Assembly (NCBI GenBank): GCA_030435675.1
Contig: CM059621.1
Coordinates: 1,984,001-2,048,000, forward strand
Direction of reading: 5' to 3'
Source: Steinernema hermaphroditum
Taxonomy: Eukaryota > Nematoda > Chromadorea > Rhabditida > Steinernematidae
Length of the DNA stretch: 64,000 nucleotides
In this document: positions 1 to 11,676 of the stretch, piece by piece
Numbering within the stretch: the stretch's first letter is position 1
Layout: every line of letters starts with the position of its first letter
Notes under the pieces: model-generated
What the model was told of the DNA's origin: nothing
What the model saw: the letters and a program-made list of their open reading frames with translations, nothing else
The model's database searches: none
Translations under genes and position numbers: made by a program

Positions 1-1
1 G

Positions 2-842
2 CTTATTGCTTTGTTATATCGTTATCATGCGCTAAAAGGAGGCTTCACAATACTGGGATACCCGCTAACAACCCAACAGTGTTATTTTGGAGTAGTTGTT
101 CTTATGACAGTACCTACGATTTTTCCTCCAGCAGTTGTAGCGTTTAGCTTCGTGCCTGCCGACACTCTTAAGCATCACATTCTCGAAGTAAGTCTCGCTA
201 CCCTGAAACGGCTGCAATGTTTTCTAGAGTCATCCCCAGTATGTGCCATTCTTCGAGAAAACGCCTCTTTTTGGCTTCGACTCTCGCCTCTTTCTTATTT
301 ACTGCGGTGTAGGTTTGGGGCTGATGATTGCTTGGGCAGCCACTGCTCTATGGTGTTGCATCTCAATAGCGAAGCACCTCAAAGCACATCGATACGTCAT
401 GACGGATTTCACTTATCGTCTGCACATCAGGTTATTGCAGGCTCTACTAGCACAGGTACGCTGAGAGAGCGGTAGAAGCGAAAAAATTGTTTTAGATCGT
501 AGTTCCAATGGCGTTAATTGTTATCCCCCTTTCCTTTGTTTTCGTTAGCACCACACTTCATCTTGACATGGTGAATGGTACGCTCGAGCTGTACCATCAC
601 TCACGTATAACTCTGGAAACCATTTAGACGTTGCTGCAGTAGTCGAAGTAATGTTTAGTGCACATACGTCACTGAACTCCTTCGCCATGATCATCTTTAT
701 TCCAGCTTACCGCAAGGCCGTTCTTGCTCTGCTTAGGAAGCTGCTCCCATCAAATGGTGCAGTGGCAACGTCGACTTCTACTTCCCAGGCGTGGATGAAG
801 GCTTCTACTGTTTCGCATGGAACTACAACAACATCGCAGTGA
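2..842 (+). CDS. Srh-type chemoreceptor, 3' part only
   Basis: The 5' end lies outside the window. Exons read as <2-187, 228-455, 496-577 and 628-842, all joining in frame with GT..AG introns of 40-50 nt. The chain encodes the last four or so membrane spans. The loop before TM6 ends in RLHIRLLQALLAQ, TM6 starts with a PMALIVIP-like stretch, and TM7 ends HTSLNSFAMIIFIPAYRK, the usual Str/Srh-superfamily ending. Exon lengths 228 and 82 nt nearly match (225) or equal (82) the corresponding exons of the receptor at 3382-4597, so the two are paralogues on opposite strands. The role inferred from the family is a ciliary G-protein-coupled odorant receptor; the ligand is unknown. The tail is Ser/Thr-rich. 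Family call is good, exact subfamily (srh versus str/srd) less so. Confidence 0.8.
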
Positions 843-1525
843 GCGAAATTTCGCCTGAAACGAAATCTTTCTCGCTGTGCCTCATCCTGTAAATGTGGGT
901 ATTGTTGGCACCCCTTTGAAAAGGTGTGTTTTCGCGCCGTACTCAAAGAATCAGGAGTTTTCTTCTTAGATACGTACAACAGGATTACGAAAGCCTTTAT
1001 CTTTTTATGCGCACAACAGCTGTATTCGTTGGTTACAGTCTTATTAACCTGTTGTCATCTCTGGCCATTAGAAAATGTTAAATTCAATAGAGAATGTGAA
1101 TCGTCGTTTATCGCATATTGCGCAAGAAACCCGTACATTGTCTCACATTTCTGAATGACAACGTGCCCGGAAAGATAGCACAGTCCATCGAATTCGATAG
1201 AATTCCGGACTAGAAGCGACCATGTATGTTGTGAGATAGCAGTTAAACGTGCTCAGCAGTGAAGTAACCCACTGGGAACCAGCAATGACCATAGCGAATA
1301 CTCAATGAGCGGTTCATTTTCAGCTATTATTTGTATGAACATTTGAGCCGCGATTCGTTTCCGAAATTTTCAAAACAACCTCCGAGAACAGATAAAGCAC
1401 TGCACTAAAGACTGTTTATTCAAAATAAATAATTGTCATCGCTGAATCTTTGATACATAATCGTAATGCCTCAGATGTTCTGGATCGACCGTTCTCCCTT
1501 CATCCTTATTGTTTCTTCTAAAAAG
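843..1525. other. Intergenic, no supported gene
   Basis: Only short unsupported ORFs. On the minus strand an AATAAA near 1412-1425 may be the poly(A) signal of the small gene at 1526-1822. Confidence 0.5.
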
Positions 1526-1822
1526 CTATCTTAAAGAAAGATCGTTCAACTCGTACGCTACTGTCGAAGGTGTCGATGCTGTTGTTGCTTTAGTTCCGTT
1601 GGTTTGTTGATCCTCGTGAGAATTGCTGTCGCTCTCAGCAGAGCGCTTCGGCTTCGGACCGTGAGTGGTGCTTTCATGAGATTCCGATTTGGGGTTCTTC
1701 TCATGAGCGCCAAGCTGAAATAATTTGTCACACAAAGGACTAATGGACGACCAAAAAGTTACGGCGGTCGAGAGAAGAAGGAAAGCGAGGAAGATTAACA
1801 TGAGTTTGCGAAGCATCTTCAT
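1526..1822 (-). CDS. Small secreted or membrane-anchored protein
   Basis: Single-exon 98-residue ORF. Residues 5-25 form a strongly hydrophobic segment after MKMLRKL, so a signal peptide or signal anchor is likely. After two cysteine/aromatic positions the rest is hydrophilic and rich in Ser, Thr, Glu and Lys, with a low-complexity Thr/Ser stretch and a KPKRS basic patch that could be a processing site. I recognise no domain. Support is the coherent signal sequence plus low-complexity tail, and an AATAAA about 100 nt downstream. It could instead be the final product of a longer spliced gene, since upstream exons cannot be excluded. Confidence 0.5.
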   Translation of the reverse strand: MKMLRKLMLIFLAFLLLSTAVTFWSSISPLCDKLFQLGAHEKNPKSESHESTTHGPKPKRSAESDSNSHEDQQTNGTKATTASTPSTVAYELNDLSLR

Positions 1823-2709
1823 TTGCCGTTGATCGAGCCTTGCATCCAGTAGCTTTTATACCTCTCAACATGGTGTTAATTAGCTGTTTACGCGCGTGGT
1901 TTATCCTGTGAGTAGCGGATTGTGCTCGATTGGACGCGATCAAAACGAGGTCACCGATTGTTAATGGACACTGGTTGAGACATGAAAACAGGTAAATGAG
2001 GTGTTATTTTGGGACGTGTTCTGCTCGACGTCCACAAAGCATTCCGCGAAAGCACAGGGCGAAAATAGAAAAAACATGAAAGTGGCAAGCTGTTGGGCGC
2101 ACAAGAATTTCAGCAACTGAAGAAAAGAGCACGTAATGGCCCTGTATCCGGCACGTTTTTCGGCTGAACCGCCGAAAGCGTTAACCTCAGATCACGCTGA
2201 ACAGGTAGGTGAACATTCATTATTTAAACCTAGTAAATGTTCGTCTTAATATTGGACGCACACCTGACCATGTAAACAGCCTTAAAAACCTCCTTCCAAA
2301 CCACTATTGGCAATATTGCGATACCCGAAACCCCCACGACGGTTTTTATACTCGAACTGGGCAATCTTTGTTATATGCTTTTCCTAATCAGTGTAGGATA
2401 GAACTAAAAGGAGTGGCTGGGATGCGAGTCGGACACGGACCCGAAAGATGGCAACCAAGACAACACCCAGTTTAACCACACAGACAATTCGCGCTAATTT
2501 GGCTAAGTTAACCACAGTAATTTGAGCACACCATTCGACCGGTGTTTACAAAGTCGACGCCCTTTGGGGATGACATTCAATAGTGTGAATAGTAATATGC
2601 CGACTTTCAGCCCGACCTAAGGCGGACACTTCGGACCGTTCCCTCGTGAGAAAGCAACAAAAAATGCTTTATTCATAATAACAATCGACAGCTAACAAAA
2701 TGCCTTGAT
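1823..2709. other. Intergenic, no supported gene
   Basis: The ORF at 2209-2475 (+) has no signal, splice context or recognisable domain. A minus-strand AATAAA near 2670 serves the gene at 2710-2949. Confidence 0.45.
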
Positions 2710-2949
2710 CTAAACAACACTCGCAAATTTCCCGCTTGTTGTATAGCTGACACTGTTCTCTTGAGAATGGCACTCGATGATCGGTTCGGTCAACAAATTA
2801 TACAGTGTTGACATGTATAGGGCGAAGATGGCGAAGAATAATACACAGGCGCACAACGTGTAGGTGTCGATCATGCCCTGAAAAAGACTATCGCTGAAAT
2901 AGCGAATGTCGTGCTGCTGTCGGCAGCGTCTAGCTGAAAACACTTTCAT
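2710..2949 (-). CDS. Small single-span membrane protein
   Basis: 79-residue ORF with one clear membrane segment of about 22 residues (TLCACVLFFAIFALYMSTLY) near residues 32-52. It is preceded by an Arg/Gln/His-rich N-terminus and followed by a short polar tail. A poly(A) signal AATAAA lies about 40 nt after the stop on the same strand. No family is recognised. It might be the last exon of a longer gene; a splice acceptor immediately upstream was not evident. Confidence 0.4.
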   Translation of the reverse strand: MKVFSARRCRQQHDIRYFSDSLFQGMIDTYTLCACVLFFAIFALYMSTLYNLLTEPIIECHSQENSVSYTTSGKFASVV

Positions 2950-3381
2950 ACTGACTCAAACTTAAGTAATTGCCGATAATTTAATTTTTGGTTTTCACTA
3001 AGAGTCCATTAAAATTTTGGTTTACGATTAGAAGCCGACGTATTCCAGAAATAGCAAAGGTTTGCGCGCAGGCTATTTCGCGACATCTTCTCAGCGGTGC
3101 TGTTCAGATTGGACCTAAGCACTGCTGTTCAGATAGACATTTACTGGGACGCTGAGAGGCCTTGTCTAGAGTACGAGACAACATGTAAGGTTTGGTGGAG
3201 CAGTCTCGACAACAACAAAGGACATGTCAAACTCTGCCGTCAATGTCTGATGCAGAGAATCCCTTCGATATTGACCTATAGGAAGCCATATGTGGAGTCT
3301 TATGACCTCCGAAGACTACACAATTATTGTGTTATGGTGTACAGATCCCACGATTCTCGGTTAACAGATATACACAAACAT

Positions 3382-4597
3382 TCACCAAGCTACTATCGAT
3401 GGAGATGCATTATTATGCCAAACAATCATGTTAACCATTTTCTGAACGGCTTTCCTGTATGGCGCAATTAATAGGATTACTGCCAACGAATTGATGGCAG
3501 AATGAAGGCTCATGGCTACTTCGGCGATCATAACCACGTCTAGATCAGAACCGGTTTGTATTTCAACTATTCACCGCTGTATACCATTAGTGATATTCCA
3601 CGAGAACGTCAATGCTGTGGCCGTGACCAACGACGGAGTGGCAAAGAGGGCCATTGGAGTCAATGTCTAAAGGAACACGAACGGTCACACTGGCGGACGT
3701 TTTGCCGGTACCTGGATGGTTAGGGCCTTCATTAAATGGGTGTGGAGCAAATACGTATATTTGGACATTGTTCCTTGAGCCATTCTCAGCTGCCGAACAG
3801 TCAAGAATATGCACAAGCTAACACATGTTGTCCATAGGGCGGTCCAAAAGAGAGAAACAAGAAACATTTCTTTGTGCTGATAGTCAACGCCGATGACGGG
3901 GAAGAGATCGAAGAAAGGCTTTAATTGTGGGCATGCCTAAATATTCCACGTGCCTATGAACACCGTTTTCACTGACCGTAAGCGCTTTTTGTTTGTAGTT
4001 CGTGGGATTTAGATAGCCGCGTATAGTGGATAAAGCGATCGTTCCAGGAGGGATCGTCATGATGGAAATTATAGCCGTCCAATAGAGCACCTTTTTGCTG
4101 GTATTCTTCATAAAGTTCGGGCCATGTTTTACACACTTGTATCGATAGAAAAAAGCGAAAAGAAGAGCGGCCAAATACTCGCCGAAGAAGAACATAAACG
4201 ATACCTAAGCATTTTACATTATTTTCATATATTCACCTAGACCCTACAATGCAGACAAATCCGCCTTTCGGCCCAAAGACCCTGCCGAGCCCTGTAGAAT
4301 AGCCACCAGCAATTTCGGCGAGAGGTAGGGGTAACCACAGAACACCCATGACCATGTCTGTGAGAAATATCCAAAACTTAAAATACACATTATTATTGCA
4401 TGAAACGATGGTGGCGTTACCGATATGTTCAGTAGCACATATTTATATGGACCCAGCGTCTTTGGTGATTTGCAAATAATGAGATATGTCGCAAATAAAT
4501 TGAGCGGAATCGCCAAGGCAGTGTTTATGATGATTGCATAACGATATGGTTCAAAACGGGACTGATAGCTTTTCACAAGATCGGTTCCGTTAAGCAT
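3382..4597 (-). CDS. Srh-type 7TM chemoreceptor, complete
   Basis: Six exons (4421-4597, 4248-4376, 3977-4204, 3712-3936, 3585-3666, 3382-3539) splice into a 332-residue protein, the normal size for Srh receptors. Evidence for the family: TM1 is followed by KSPKTLGPYKYVLLNI; TM2 carries FWIFLTDMVMGVLWLPLP, close to the Srh 'D...P...P' pattern; TM3 ends in an FYRYK box in place of the usual FEYR; the sixth helix is preceded by SKYTYLLHTHLMKALTIQ; the end of TM7 is SAINSLAVILLIAPYRK. Introns are 40-50 nt and all keep frame. The inferred role is chemosensation in amphid neurons through a G protein. It is paralogous to the truncated gene at the window's left end. No defects seen. Confidence 0.88.
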
Positions 4598-5636
4598 TGA
4601 TAACTATTATGAAGCCAGGAACAAGAGTTTCGTTAATGCGAAGTTGGGAAAACATGTTCCTTCAGATGACAACAAACAGACCGCAACCAAAGTATAGACG
4701 TCATTAAAACAGCGCTTCCCTTTTGTGATCGCATTAGATAAGCGGAAGTGAAAAAACATATTATGATAACTGACGTACGAAAGTCGTAGATTTCGAGAAC
4801 TCATGCTATAAATAAAAAGATACACGTCTCGCGCACTCCAAAGTTCTGTTCCATTTCACACACAGCAGACTTTACTTCTTAATTAGCTGTCTACCGTACT
4901 TCCTTAGTTGCGTTATCTGCCTCTAGACAAAGCTATTTGAAGGTGTAGTGTTGTGATTACCTCTTAATTAGCTTTCCGCAGTTGGATAGCTTCGTGTTTG
5001 CAAGAACCGAATATAGGCTGGACTCTGAGCTGAATACAGTGTCGAATGCGAGTGTGCCATCGGCTTTCGGTATAATGACAAAAGGCAGAAAAGGCAATTC
5101 TTATTAGTTATCTTTGAACGAAGAGAAACATTAAGGGTAGCGTCCACGGTTCTGGGTGGCGCCATTGCAGAAGGTGCTATGCGCCGTTTGCTTGATGGCC
5201 GAGGCGTCGTTGTTTGCGGTCCCCTTGACGGAAGCGTCCTTCGAGTCACGAAAGCCTTAGCCGTCCTTCGAGTTACGGCAGTTAGCGACATCCTTGAATA
5301 TGATAATTTTTGTAATAAAAGTCATGAATACTGATCACTTTATTGTTTGTAAGGGGCCATGACGTACAAGTTTGATAAGAACGTTGCATGAACGATCTAT
5401 TGTACGACAATACTGTGGAAACCGAGGAAGAGAAAAATATGGTTATTTGATTGTCTTTCACTTTTATATTACAAAAACTGTTTATAATAACTTTCACAAC
5501 TTTTCAACAAAGACAAAGGTATGAATCCTTGCAGCGTTTCTTCATTTATCTGTAGATCGAACAACTGTAACAGTGGAAATGGTAGATTTGTTCTTAAGTT
5601 TTAAGAACGCCGTTCTTATATTTCTAAAAGACGGTA
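4598..5636. other. Intergenic; one weak coding candidate
   Basis: Minus-strand DNA between about 5140 and 5270 reads as RDSKDASVKGTANN... and ends at a stop near 5136, with a tandem 'actcgaaggacg' motif. Protein-like, but no signal peptide or upstream exon could be joined, so it is not called as a gene. Confidence 0.3.
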
Positions 5637-7845
5637 TCAATCGTTGCTCATCAATTCGTCCACGTACTTATTTATCAGAAGCAGGATGATGCAGTTAAAA
5701 AATGGAAGAAGAAACCAGAAAGAGTTGATAAACCAGACGGTTTGGATGCTGTATTCCATGAATTTCGATAGTATGTGGAACGCAAACACTATGGCAATTT
5801 CGTAGAGGAAACCAACGAAAAATGCAATGAGTAACCGAATTTCTGATTTCCTTGTACCGCTGCCCCGTTTCTGAAACATCACATTTTCCATCGTACGTAT
5901 CCAGTAAGCACCACCTTGATCAAAACGCAACAAGTGATGAGATACAGGCCGAAACCTCCAAATCCGAACGTTAGCGAACAGCCCTCTTCAAATGTTCGAA
6001 CAAAACTTTCGCTGTCGTAGAACCAAACCAGTAGTTCCCGAGATATTGTAAAGGCCGTAAAGTGGTAAAAGCACAACATCAGAAGCAATGTTGTTAGGAA
6101 CCAAGGACACAACAGCATAACCTAAAATAAGGTGTTCCAACAACAAAATTACATCTGTTATTATTGGGTTGGTAAGTTGAAAATGCACCATTTTAAAAAT
6201 GAATCCTTATTGTTGAAAAAGGCACAGATTTTATAGGGTGTATTTATCATTTAACTACTCAGCCTCAGAACACTTTCTGGCATTAAGCCTGGTCACTCCA
6301 CTACAGAACAGGAGAGGTTCCGGGTCGAAAAATTCCATTTTGTCCGTTTTTGACCTCATTGAAAACTTTGGCTCAATTTATTCGTTGATGTTTCCGACAG
6401 TACCGCACAAGTAGGTACCCGATAGAGCTGTGGGAAACCTACATACATAACAAGTACCTGAGTCCCAGCTGAAGATGAGGAGCAGTTTTGAGTGCAATCA
6501 AAAATATCTAACATTCATGCTCCTGCTGGATCTGCTGAAATCCCAAAACCAGTTATTAGTTCTTGCCTTATCCTGAATAAGAGAAAGAGATTTTTCTAGA
6601 TGTTAGTCGCAAACTATAGCTGAGAGATTGCTCTATCCCATAAATACGTTTCATCCTCGTGTTTCTATAATATCGCATATAAGACAGTGCAGCATTACTT
6701 TTCAACCTGGTTCTGACCGCAGCACAATAGTTGACTTCTATTCCTTATCCATACCCTCAAGTAGTTATAGGGATCATCTGGCTAGAACCCCCTTGAACTC
6801 ATCAGTCACGAAAAATAAAGGAAAAGATTTTTACTTGGAAATACAAATAAAAGCAGGGGTCAATGAGTTGAGCTGGCGAATCAAGGGCTCGGAGAGTCAT
6901 GAGAAATCGGAGTTCCCGATTTCCACTTGTAGCCTAGAGCATCGGAGCATCAGCCACTATGGCATTCAAGCACCCTAGCTGGCCGTCCAAGTTGTCTGTA
7001 TATCCTCGGCTAGAGTTTGATAAATCAAAAAAAAATTTAGCTACTTTAGAGTCAAGTGCTTTATGGGCAAATTTTTTATCTTCTTGGAATTTGCTCTTGC
7101 TGTGACATTACAAGAAGAGGCTGGCGTGTGCGCTTGGAAGCTAAGCTCCTGCTGTAAGCGCACTTAAGACAGCACACCGCCTATCAAATAAGTAGTCCCT
7201 CAGAGAGGTTGTCGAAGTTTCGGTGTTTCGGATGCCCAGGTGGTGCTTCGCGGACCATGAATATAAAAGGATTCAAAGAAAGCGGAAAGCATGCAGGTGG
7301 GGCATCGGAGCGTACCGACTGGAAAGTGAACCAATCGCCCATACGAACGCACTAACCCATCTGATCCCAGGATTACTCAGTGCGAAAATAGACGCGAATC
7401 AAAAATGGTGCATTTTCAACTTACCAACCCAATAGTTCACCTTCTGAAACCAACGGGAGCCAAGAAAACATGATGTGTTCAGTCCAGTAATCGTAATGAA
7501 CCTGCTAAACGCCAAAATGAACCGCTGGAATGTGAGTCCAATCCAGCAGGTAGCTGCGGCGGAACCCAGCCACTATAAACCTTTGGATCGCGGTAGACAA
7601 GATTCGCTTACATTATCAAATGCTGGAGAAGAGAGAGCGCCCGACAATAGAGATGCATTTCCCACAATGCTTGAAGCCATCATCACGCATTCCAGCAGAG
7701 CGATACTGCCCAGGATTTGAAGAGATTCGTTTTTTCTGTTCTGTTTGTTCAGGACAATAACGCTGAATAGTCGAGCGGATGAAAGGAATGAGGCAGTGGA
7801 AGCAGTAAGGTAGCAAACCGGTACGACAATATGGAACCGCTCCAT
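5637..7845 (-). pseudogene. Broken 7TM chemoreceptor (srt/srx-like)
   Basis: Exons 7441-7845, 5915-6121 and 5637-5870 join in frame to a ~281-codon seven-span receptor, except for one TAG at 7573-7575 in the loop before TM3. Reading through it, the frame continues WLGSAAATCWIGL and then FQRFILAFSRF, a normal TM3, so the stop is a lesion rather than the gene end. TM6 starts with RKSEIRLLIAFFVGFLYE, which closely resembles the intact receptor at 34675-38485 (KAELRILIIAVISFLYE). The first intron (6122-7440) holds a 1269-bp mariner-like insertion; without it the intron is 48 nt. Treating 7554-7580 as an intron would remove the stop, but 27 nt is too short to splice. Family assignment to Srt versus Srx is tentative. 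Confidence 0.75.
6164..7432. mobile_element. Mariner-like DNA transposon, non-autonomous
   Basis: 1269 bp bounded by perfect 32-bp terminal inverted repeats that begin TTGGGTTGGTAAGTTGAAAA, flanked on both sides by the dinucleotide TA (6162-6163 and 7433-7434). TA duplication and a TTGG-rich tip are typical of Tc1/mariner elements, and the length fits a full-size mariner. I see no recognisable transposase in any frame; the longest ORF (6628-6978) has no DDE-like features. It is therefore a decayed or internally replaced copy. It sits inside a receptor-gene intron. Confidence 0.8.
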
Positions 7846-8171
7846 GGGCTGAAATAAAACAGCGGATTGAGCAGTGTCACTGGTTCACAAAATACACGCG
7901 TATTCGAAAAGCGTAGTGAGTAATTTATAAGACGAAAAGGATGGAAACTTGGTCGACGAGCATACCTATTCATGCTCTGGGAGACATCATATAACAAGAC
8001 TCGTATTACATCGCAGTCACTATTTCTCAGATGGCTTTAGAGTCAGAGTCGAAGTGGATCGGAGGTGGAACTCCACCTGAATCTGCGATCGAAGGAGTCT
8101 ATGTACTCCATTTCGCTCGGAAGTGAACTGGGCTATACTTACCATAAGAAGTTCTTACCCTAATGTGAGGT

Positions 8172-8396
8172 TCAGGTACAATGTAGTTTCGATCTTTTTC
8201 TAGCATAACATACGATTACTAAAAGAAAAATACGTGTGTTACTCGATGGGCTACGGTCGATGATCATTGTGAACGTTTCACAATGCACAACAGTTACGTG
8301 CACGACAAGGTAATAACCTAAACCAATTAAATCGAACTGCATTGCCACTGGCCAGGCGTCCGTGTATGAAGGAAAGCCATGGAACCAACTGTTCAT
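8172..8396 (-). pseudogene. Possible N-terminal fragment of a 7TM receptor
   Basis: The ORF starts ~45 nt below a TATAAAAG (about 8438-8445). It encodes a hydrophobic span (LIGLGYYLVVHVTVV) followed by IIDRSPSSNTRIFLL, reminiscent of the TM1/loop1 region of Str-superfamily receptors ('SP...Y...LL'). No continuation through later exons was found between here and 7846, so if real it is a stranded first exon. An AATAAA at ~8420 lies upstream of it on the same strand. Confidence 0.3.
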
Positions 8397-8779
8397 TAGC
8401 TATAGAAGTAAGGTGCAGTTTATTAGATTACACTTTTATACGACTGAATAAAATCATTACCATAGCGTAATGAAAAATAAGACAGTTACAAAGAGCGCAC
8501 TTAGTTAAACATTGGACATTACACCGAAAACAGCAACCGGCAAACATCTGCCAACATGTAAAATGTCGACATTGGAGATGGACCTCTGAACATATGGACT
8601 TTAGAGTTTTAGAAGCTAAGACTTGTTTTTCACACACCATACAACTTTCTGAAGTGAGTGATCGGGCTGCGAGTTATTCCGATTACTGCGATTACGCATT
8701 ATTGCAGACCGTTCAATAATGGACTATAAACCCGGCTGCGCGCGAATTCGCGCCCTCCAGGTACTAAAAGCCAATTGCC

Positions 8780-9040
8780 GATTAGCCTGTAGCCCTACGG
8801 GCGGATTGGCGCTCATGGATAGGGCTGAAGTTGGGGCTAAAAACTGTAGCCCTGCGGGCAGCGAGAAACCATAGCCCTGCGGGCGGCAAGACACCATAGC
8901 CCTGCGGGCGGCAAGATTGGTGCTCATGCAAATGGCTGAAGTTGGGGCCAAAAACTGTAGCCCTGCGGGCAGCGAGAAACCATAGCCCTGCGGGCGGCAA
9001 GATTGGCGCTAATGCAAACGGCTAAAGCGGGCGAAAAAAA
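8780..9040. repeat. Compound GC-rich minisatellite
   Basis: Five copies of a 'tagccctgcgggcggcaag'-like unit are interleaved with a longer unit carrying 'ttggggctaaaaactg' and 'attggcgctcatg'. The short units sit in a higher-order repeat of roughly 120 bp, present about two times (8830-8950 and 8940-9050). Open frames across it on the minus strand are by-products of the repeat. Confidence 0.8.
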
Positions 9041-9269
9041 CTGTAAAGTTTCAGGAAACTCACTGCTGGTTACAAAATAGGCAAAAAATCACTCAAAAAC
9101 AGCAAAAAAAACTCAAAGCCTAATATCGCCAGAGAGATAGTGGAAGTAGAGCACTACCATCTCAACTGTCTGTGTGGCTCATTGCGAACGTTCTCTGTTT
9201 GTAAGCGGGCGGTGCCGGGTTCGGTTCCCCTTGGGGTCCTTATTTTGTGTGGGTGTTTCCGCCGTGCGC

Positions 9270-9335
9270 ACGGAAAAACACACACACACATAGACCAACG
9301 GACCCGTCGGTTCTCCATTTATATAATGGACTATG
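9270..9335 (-). repeat. Dispersed ACCGACGGGTCCGTTGGT repeat, copy 1
   Basis: On the minus strand the block reads atataaatggagaaccgac followed by gggtccgttggtc and a short GT run. The core is an imperfect palindrome. Further copies are at 25584-25622 and 37868-37900, both on the plus strand, and copy 2 runs straight into a giant TG microsatellite. Confidence 0.7.
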
Positions 9336-10722
9336 CGCACACAAACTCGCACATCTATATAAGCATTTTCTCAATTGGAAATGGCGAAAAATATCTGGTG
9401 TTTGATAACTATCAGTAAAATCACATGCCGTGACTCCCAGCGCTGGCTCTACCACTGTAGAATGACCTAGATTTTAAAATAGAAAGTTTAAATAATATGT
9501 CAACAGTGCACAACAAAACGTATTATGCCCGCTGCGTCATGAACGCACTTAGCTACTAAGTCCGCTTAAAACAACCACGAAATTACGATCATCGTCTTAC
9601 GCAGATGCACTGTTTCCAAAAAGCAGAGTTGGTTACTAGAAGGACAGGAGTACCACTGTGGAAACCACAAGCGGATAAAATCGCCAGTGCAAAAACCGCA
9701 AGCAGTGATCGCCCCATCTCCTAGATTGTGTCAAACACAGGATCCATGGTACCACCGTTTGGCCAAGGTCGCCACCACCGACCGATCGCCCGTGCTGCTT
9801 TGAGAAGTCAAAACATCGCTGAAACTTCCATGACTGTTCCGCCAGATGATCGATGTCGCTCGTTATGCCATGCGGTCGTGCCCCAACTGATCCAGCTCTT
9901 GGCCTGCTTCACCCATGGAAGCCGAAAGATGCCCCGTAAAAGATGAGCCCACGTGAACAGAGATCACAACTAAAATGTGGTCAATGAATAAGAAGTGAAA
10001 CTGAGACGAATGAGTGTGTGGTACGGAGTTAGTCACTGTATTTTGAAGATTAAAGAGAGTTATGTAATTCGTATCAATTTAGTTATGCCGAAATTAAACA
10101 GCTGTAAATGGATGTTTTCTTGTTACTCATTGAGCTTTGTGCCGTCAGCTTTGTCATGAGCTTTGTACCAAATAGTAACAAAGGAAGGCATGATCGGAGT
10201 AGAGGCTGGACTTCAACGATCACTTCACCGAAAGGTCACGAACAGTCAAGTGTTACAGCTCTGTAGAGGAAATGCCTAATGTTTCAGTAGGATTTCGACG
10301 GATATCCACATCGACGTCCTGTACAGCATTGTGCTATTTGACATAGGGTTCTTTCATACCCATTACAATGGTCCTCTTGGTACTTGCGGTTTCGAAATCG
10401 AACATTCAGAGCTACGCAATTCGTACAGCATTCGTACAGGATGTCTGTTGTTGCACATTCGGTAACTTTCACTGATAAGATGCAAGCTAAGTTCTATTAC
10501 GTTGATGTCATCTTACGTCCATCAACAATCATTCAGTTGCGCGTCGTGTTCTCAAAACATCTTAGCGATTTTAACATAAATAAAGCAATCATTTCCACGC
10601 ATGTTGGACCCATTACCATGACAATGAACTACAATCATATCTCAAAAGGATTGTTTTCGTTGTTATTTCTAACTATGTTCACAGCCAAATACGCCTGAAA
10701 TAACCTCTGACGCTCTCGTAAG
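9336..10722. other. Intergenic, no supported gene
   Basis: Several short ORFs without signal peptides, membrane spans or spliceable partners. Nothing recognised. Confidence 0.45.
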
Positions 10723-11676
10723 ATGGGTATGTCGCCAGTGGTGTTCTATACCAGCTACGGTATTCAATTCCTGTGCTCTGCTTTTACGGTCGTTTCTAAT
10801 CCAATCACCCTTCTTTCGCAGTTTAAGAAACGTAAGAAGAGTGGACAATTTTCGATGGTTTTCACACATATCGCCTTCCACGCTTTCTTTGCTTTCTTTA
10901 CGGTTCTGTGGTCCGGATCGGTCCTCCTTCAGGAAGGTAAGGTCTCTTTGGCCACGCGCATTATGACCTTGTTTGTATTTAGTGCCAGAAATGAGTTTAT
11001 GGTCCGGTATTCTTCATCTCTCGGCACATCCAACAATTGGAGTAATCGACCTTAGTTTGGCTATAGACCGTCTCATCTCATTGACTTTTCCACTACAGTA
11101 TTCACACTTTGCCAGATATAGGTTCGCAACTGTGGCCTCCTTCATCGGCTTCCTTATATACGTATTCTTCGTTATCGCCTACAGTTTGAGTATAAATGAG
11201 AAAGCGGTTGGCCCGATAACCATTGTGAACTATGTAAGCGGCGATGTTACAAAATGGGCCTTTCTCTTGAATACCACCACAATTGGTGCTAATATCGTTA
11301 TCACGCTCGTTCTTCTTGTATTACTGTGGAGATTCTTTACAAGGCTGGACCAGCAAACATCAACAGATCCTCATAGGTGGGAAAGCAAGGCAGCGCGATT
11401 GGTATGATATCGGTGACATTGATATCGTCTTGAGTGTTCAGTTTTCAGGTAAACACGATAGTATTTTATCAAATCATCACCGAAGCGGTCGTCTGGGTGT
11501 GCCCAGCCATCATAAAGGTTGTCTCGGAATATGTGTTCTTGGTAAACTTAACAAAGGAAGGTGGACCGTATACGATAACTTCATTTTTGGTGTATGTAGC
11601 GGCATGCAGCTTCCTTTACTATAGGAAGCTTGTCTGGAAGGAGAACCACTTGGCTACACCCGCGAATTCTTCATGA
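10723..11676 (+). CDS. Srbc-like 7TM chemoreceptor (1 of 3 tandem)
   Basis: Three exons (10723-10936, 10983-11401, 11449-11676) give 286 residues. TM1 is followed by NPITLLSQFKKRKKSGQFS. TM3 ends in LAIDRLISLTFPLQY, matching the 'DR.i...fPi.Y' box of Srbc/Srab-type receptors. The last part reads VVWVCPAIIKVVSEY, then GGPYTITSFLVYVAACSFLYY, which fits the Srbc TM6-TM7 pattern of a P in TM6 and 'GP' before TM7. Phase-1 and phase-0 introns are at identical places in the paralogues at 12709 and 17808; exon 2 is exactly 419 nt here and in the next gene. Inferred chemosensory role; the Srbc label is tentative, the 7TM call firm. Confidence 0.82.

Noticed and set aside
7554..7580. 27-nt GT..AG 'intron' that would remove the stop codon in the receptor at 5637-7845
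   Set aside because: Too short for the spliceosome, and reading through it gives a sensible protein segment, so the stop is a lesion.
8724..9000. Two minus-strand ORFs with 'PPAGLWFLAARRAT' repeats
   Set aside because: By-products of the GC-rich minisatellite in two frames.
9205..9240. Possible tRNA end (gggttcggttcccc)
   Set aside because: T-loop lacks the conserved purine-A, and no cloverleaf can be drawn upstream.
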